From Planktomarina sp. (GTDB lineage: Bacteria; Pseudomonadota; Alphaproteobacteria; Rhodobacterales; Rhodobacteraceae): a stretch of DNA of 27,156 nt. The notes below the pieces were generated by a model that was not told the DNA's origin, made no database searches, and was given only the letters and a program-made list of their open reading frames with translations. The translations under genes were made by a program, and so were the position numbers. The DNA is taken from NCBI GenBank assembly GCA_022425445.1, contig JAKMFM010000054.1:1-27156 (forward strand), in the 5' to 3' direction. Each line of letters begins with the position of its first letter. Positions within the stretch are counted from its first letter, which is position 1. This document shows positions 23,901 to 27,156 of this stretch, in pieces.

Positions 23901-25304
23901 TCAGTCTACGACAGCGTGTTTCCAATGGCCTTGCAGTAAACGCCGATGAAACGCAGGGAACTTTACGACTTCTTCCGCCAGCCACAAAGACAGAACCCAA
24001 AATGCCGAAAGGTCCCAGTAAAGTACAAATAGCGCTGTCAAAGGTACACGAAATGCCCATTGTGACCAAATGAATATATGCATGACATAGATTGTGTCGC
24101 CACTTGCCCGCAGGACATTGCCACAGATTGCATTGGTTGCGCGCAGCGGTTGGCTCAGGATCAGAAGCGGCAGAAAGCCAAAAATGATCGCGCGCGTTTC
24201 AGCCTCTAATTTTGGATAAATTTCGTCGACTGACAAACACATGACCAAAAAAATGGCGGACACAATTCCCGCTGCTACGAACGCATACCTCCAAGCCATG
24301 TTGAGAAAGCTTGCCAATACAGTGTCCTTTGTCCGATTTCCCAATAGGTGGGCGACGATGATCCCGGTTGCTTGTGTCCATTGCATGCTGATTTGCCCTG
24401 CCAACATGTTCCAAGGCACAATCAGGGTCAGAGCTGCAAACGCAGGAAGGGTCATTTTTGCGTAAATTAAGACACAGACGTGCGATGCAAAAATTGCGCT
24501 GACGAAGGTTGCACCAATTGGGATTGAAAACGTAATTAGATTGGTCAAAGTTTGCAAGAAAGTGCCATTGTGCCACCCCACAACCCTGCGCAGATGCCCC
24601 TCAATCCGGACAAGCTGGGCCACCAAGTAAATCGTTTGGGCGATAATCGCCAAGGCACTGCCCAGCGCTGCGCCAGCCACGCCCAGCTCCGGGGCCCCCC
24701 AAACGCCAAAAATCAGGGCATAGCTGCTGACAATATTTATGGGGACTGAGATACAATACCCGATCAAAGGAATTTTCGCACGCCCACAGCCGTTGAAATA
24801 TGATACCACGGGCTGACTTACGGATTGTCCGAGAATGAAAATTGTAAAAATGCTAAGGTATGCCCATGCCTCAGCGGCCACGTGTTCGTTGGACGCCAGG
24901 CTTGCGATTGCGAATTTCCCAAATATTGCAATGAGTATCACCCCCATCAGGCCCAGAAACATGCCAATCGTGGTTCCGGTAAAAAGGACTGACTTTTGAA
25001 ATACTCCGTTGTCGGCGCCAAAAGCCTGTGCTGATCGAATTTGCATCGCATGGGAAAAGGCAAAAATGAAACCCAGAACTATGCCGCCGACAGCTGCGGC
25101 GACGCCCATCGCTGCAATCGCGATTTCGCCTAACGGGGCAACCAAGAGGCCATCAACTACGACTGTTCCATGAAGAAACACGGCTTTCAGTATCATCGGC
25201 CATGCCAAATGAAAAACGGCCGCAGCGCCAGGTGTCGTCAATGTGTCGCTAGACCGGCTCAAAATAATTCGCGTTGGTCGCTGATATGCGCGTGATGGTT
25301 TCAT
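23901..25304 (-). CDS. MATE family efflux transporter
   Basis: Up to 467 residues with twelve hydrophobic helices in two six-helix halves, matching MATE (NorM-type) antiporters. The first helix contains AWPMILKAVFLHGTVVVDGLLVAPLGE, and motifs such as GCGRAKIPLIGY and AICGNVLRASGDTIYV occupy the equivalent post-helix positions of the two halves. MATE proteins export drugs or metabolites by proton or sodium exchange. The start is uncertain: the longest frame overlaps the upstream gntR by 56 bases, while TTG at 25241 or 25262 or ATG at 25196 would reduce this. Placement between a GntR regulator and a ManD-type enzyme suggests export of an acid or inhibitor linked to that pathway, which is an inference. 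Confidence 0.87.
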   Translation of the reverse strand: MKPSRAYQRPTRIILSRSSDTLTTPGAAAVFHLAWPMILKAVFLHGTVVVDGLLVAPLGEIAIAAMGVAAAVGGIVLGFIFAFSHAMQIRSAQAFGADNGVFQKSVLFTGTTIGMFLGLMGVILIAIFGKFAIASLASNEHVAAEAWAYLSIFTIFILGQSVSQPVVSYFNGCGRAKIPLIGYCISVPINIVSSYALIFGVWGAPELGVAGAALGSALAIIAQTIYLVAQLVRIEGHLRRVVGWHNGTFLQTLTNLITFSIPIGATFVSAIFASHVCVLIYAKMTLPAFAALTLIVPWNMLAGQISMQWTQATGIIVAHLLGNRTKDTVLASFLNMAWRYAFVAAGIVSAIFLVMCLSVDEIYPKLEAETRAIIFGFLPLLILSQPLRATNAICGNVLRASGDTIYVMHIFIWSQWAFRVPLTALFVLYWDLSAFWVLSLWLAEEVVKFPAFHRRLLQGHWKHAVVD

Positions 25305-25935
25305 CCAGCCGCGACAGATGCCGAATGCCAGCTTCGATCGCTTTCAGCGGATCGTTCGATTTAACAGCCGACGCAATTGCCGTGTGATCGTCCACCAGCT
25401 CAGGCATATGATCTTCGCTGACCAATCCCAACAGGCAGAGCCGATCGACTTTGGGTTTTTCAGTTAGAATAATATCAAAAGCAAAATCCGCCTTCGCAAT
25501 TTCGCAAAGCGTTTTATGGAAAGCGTAGTCCAATGCGCCAAAGCTGTCGAAATCGCCCACCGCCATTGTGTGAGCCTGTTTCTCTAGCTCAGCGTCTAAC
25601 CTTGCCGCGCCGATTTCGTCGCAATAACCGGCCGCGCAGCGCAGAACTTCCTTCTCAACGGCGGATCGTACAAAACGCGACTTCTCAATTTCTCGCATGG
25701 AAAAGCGACGCACTTCGGTTGCACGTTGGGGTCGGATCAACAACAAATCTTGATTTGCCAAACGGCTGAATGCATCTCGAACAGGTTGGCGAGACACACC
25801 GAATTGAGACGCGATGTCAGCCTCTGAAATTCGGTCACCAGGCTTTAAACGTAACGACGAAATTTCAGCATGCAGATGATCATAAATATCATCCACAATT
25901 GTGCGACGTTCGCCTATCTGCGCAAGTTGTGCCAT
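25249..25935 (-). CDS. GntR-family (FCD subfamily) transcriptional regulator
   Basis: A 228-residue regulator with an N-terminal winged helix (IYDHLHAEISSLRLKPGDRI, FGVSRQPVRDAFSRLAN) and a helical FCD domain (ALDYAFHKTLCEIA; histidines in DDHTAIASAV and GIRHLSRLDETI). GGAGG lies 7 bases before the ATG. FCD regulators of this type commonly respond to sugar acids or uronates, consistent with the downstream ManD-type gene. A 34-bp inverted repeat lies 79 bases upstream, between this gene and the divergent ABC ATPase gene, and is the likely operator for both. Confidence 0.9.
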   Translation of the reverse strand: MAQLAQIGERRTIVDDIYDHLHAEISSLRLKPGDRISEADIASQFGVSRQPVRDAFSRLANQDLLLIRPQRATEVRRFSMREIEKSRFVRSAVEKEVLRCAAGYCDEIGAARLDAELEKQAHTMAVGDFDSFGALDYAFHKTLCEIAKADFAFDIILTEKPKVDRLCLLGLVSEDHMPELVDDHTAIASAVKSNDPLKAIEAGIRHLSRLDETITRISATNANYFEPV

Positions 25936-26013
25936 GTCTATACCTCCAGCGGGTGCGTGCGCCGCTTATTTAGTCTGTGTTCAGCAATTACAATATAAAT
26001 TTCAAAAATCAAG

Positions 26014-26047
26014 ACTGGCATACTAGAATAATTACTAGTATGCCAGT
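26014..26047. promoter_or_regulatory. 34-bp inverted repeat, candidate GntR operator pair
   Basis: Perfect 13-bp arms ACTGGCATACTAG and CTAGTATGCCAG-T flank an AT-rich 8-base spacer (AATAATTA). Each arm is itself a partial palindrome of the form CTRG-N4-CYAG, so it may be two operator sites with centres 20 bp (about two turns) apart. It lies between gntR (start 25935) and the ABC ATPase gene (start 26118). Confidence 0.72.
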
Positions 26048-26117
26048 TGAAGGCGATGCGAATCAAGACCCTGCAAAACCTGGGCAGTTTCACTCACATC
26101 GCTTTTTGGGAGGGACC

Positions 26118-27156
26118 ATGTCCGGCGTTAAATTAAATGGAATCGTCAAAGCCTACGGTGCTGTTCAGGTCGTTCATGGCATCGATTTAAGCATAGCAGA
26201 AAAGGAATTTGTCGTTCTTGTTGGCCCGTCCGGTTGTGGAAAGTCAACGACGCTTCGCATGATTGCCGGTCTAGAGGAGATTTCTGACGGCGAAGTATCC
26301 ATTCACGAAAAAGTCGTGAACCGGATCGCTCCAAAGGATCGCGATGTAGCTATGGTTTTCCAAAACTATGCGCTTTACCCACACCTCAACGTTGCTGACA
26401 ACATGGCGTTCGGTCTACGCATCCGCAAAATGCCAAAAGCAGAAATTGAAAAGCAAATTTCTGAAGTCGCAGAAATCTTGGAACTAACAGAGTATTTGCA
26501 TCGCAAGCCCGCAGAACTTTCCGGAGGGCAACGACAGCGCGTTGCAATGGGTCGCGCAATTGTTCGCCATCCGAAGGTATTCTTGTTTGATGAACCTCTG
26601 TCCAACCTTGATGCCAAGTTGCGTACCCAAATGCGTGCTGAAATTCGACGTTTGCACAATCGTCTTGGCGTAACCTCGATCTATGTGACCCACGATCAAG
26701 TCGAAGCAATGACTTTGGCGGATCGCATTGTCGTCATGAACGATGGTAGGATTGAACAAGTCGGCACACCGATGGAACTGTTCATGAACCCAGCTAACAC
26801 ATTCGTGGCCGGTTTCCTTGGGTCTCCACCGATGAATCAGCTCAATGGAATTCTAAACGAAAACGGCGCCGAGATTGACGGTGTCCAAATTAAACTGAAT
26901 GCAGCGATAGCTGATAACGTCGGGCGCAAGGTTGTCGTAGGGATTCGCCCCGAAGATGTGACATTGCAAGCTGGCGCGGACACCTCGGTTCTGCCTATAG
27001 AGCTTGATCTGGTAGAACCGCTTGGTTCCGAGGCTTTGTTGCACGCAAAGTGCGAAGGCACCAATCTTGTTTTCAAGACTGACACCAACGGATCAATTGA
27101 CCACCTGTCGGGTATCAAAGAAGTGCATGTACCAGCAGAGCGGGTCAAAATTTTTG
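26118..27156 (+). CDS. Sugar ABC transporter ATP-binding protein, CUT1 (UgpC/MalK/MsmX type), cut by window end
   Basis: 346 codons are visible and the stop is beyond the window. The ATPase domain shows Walker A GPSGCGKST (36-44), Q82 of the Q-loop, signature LSGGQ (134-138), Walker B VFLFDEP (154-160) and H-loop H192. It is followed by the TOBE/regulatory domain typical of MalK/UgpC, including VVGIRPEDV (about 274-282). It energises uptake of a sugar or sugar derivative by a binding-protein-dependent permease whose genes must lie downstream. GGGAGGG precedes the ATG. The divergent GntR and ManD-type genes suggest a sugar-acid or related substrate; ugpC is not assigned because no glycerol-phosphate permease is seen. 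Confidence 0.92.
   Translation, partial: MSGVKLNGIVKAYGAVQVVHGIDLSIAEKEFVVLVGPSGCGKSTTLRMIAGLEEISDGEVSIHEKVVNRIAPKDRDVAMVFQNYALYPHLNVADNMAFGLRIRKMPKAEIEKQISEVAEILELTEYLHRKPAELSGGQRQRVAMGRAIVRHPKVFLFDEPLSNLDAKLRTQMRAEIRRLHNRLGVTSIYVTHDQVEAMTLADRIVVMNDGRIEQVGTPMELFMNPANTFVAGFLGSPPMNQLNGILNENGAEIDGVQIKLNAAIADNVGRKVVVGIRPEDVTLQAGADTSVLPIELDLVEPLGSEALLHAKCEGTNLVFKTDTNGSIDHLSGIKEVHVPAERVKIF

Noticed and set aside
1..27156. CRISPR arrays, tRNA or rRNA genes, and insertion sequences
   Set aside because: No regularly spaced repeats, no tRNA cloverleaf other than the tmRNA acceptor domain, and no transposase or terminal inverted repeat pair was seen.

Overview
The window looks like a chromosomal segment of a marine alphaproteobacterium, most likely a Rhodobacteraceae (Roseobacter-group) member. 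This is inferred from an alphaproteobacterial-type permuted tmRNA gene, an AcuI-type acrylyl-CoA reductase, a tripartite tricarboxylate transporter (TTT) locus and the general gene style. No species can be named from the sequence alone.

Layout. 1-3148 (minus strand): a photolyase cut by the window edge, a class V aminotransferase (cysteine-desulfurase-like) and acuI. 3300-3608 (plus strand): a two-piece (permuted) ssrA/tmRNA, recognisable from the acceptor arm with CCA lying upstream of the coding piece and from the tag frame ANDNKAPMALAA. 3703-15709: a coherent carboxylate island. It holds an enolase-superfamily enzyme and the TctE/TctD two-component pair (minus), divergent from tctC, a fused tctA-tctB permease, a PrpF/4-oxalomesaconate-tautomerase-like isomerase and a D-2-hydroxyacid dehydrogenase (plus). 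Then come an AbrB-family membrane protein and an FCD-type GntR regulator (minus), divergent from a TcuA-like FAD tricarballylate dehydrogenase (plus). 15943-17118: a class I aminotransferase. 17243-20638: a DUF3047 exported protein, glpD and the divergent regulator glpR, with GlpR-like operator motifs between glpD and glpR. 20787-22443: a membrane-anchored cytochrome c, copC and copD. 22637-27156: a sugar-acid locus with a mannonate-dehydratase-family enzyme, a MATE exporter, an FCD GntR regulator and, divergently, a CUT1 sugar ABC transporter ATPase cut by the window end.

How the genes work together. The central island reads as sense, import, isomerise and oxidise a tricarboxylate. TctDE would sense it, TctC would bind it in the periplasm, TctAB would import it, and the PrpF-like isomerase, TcuA-like dehydrogenase and hydroxyacid dehydrogenase would feed it into the TCA cycle. 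Tricarballylate or aconitate-type compounds are the leading guesses. TcuB, the usual electron-transfer partner of TcuA, is absent from the window. Regulatory DNA is unusually legible: an 11-bp tandem repeat at the tctD/tctC divergent region, a 24-bp perfect palindrome between gntR and tcuA, a terminator-like hairpin between tctC and tctAB, and a 34-bp inverted repeat between the second gntR and the ABC ATPase gene.

Several start codons were moved from the longest reading frame to sites with better ribosome-binding sequences, including TTG starts for glpR and the mannonate-dehydratase gene and GTG starts for glpD and tctD. The cytochrome c gene has no ATG in its frame, and its start is unresolved.
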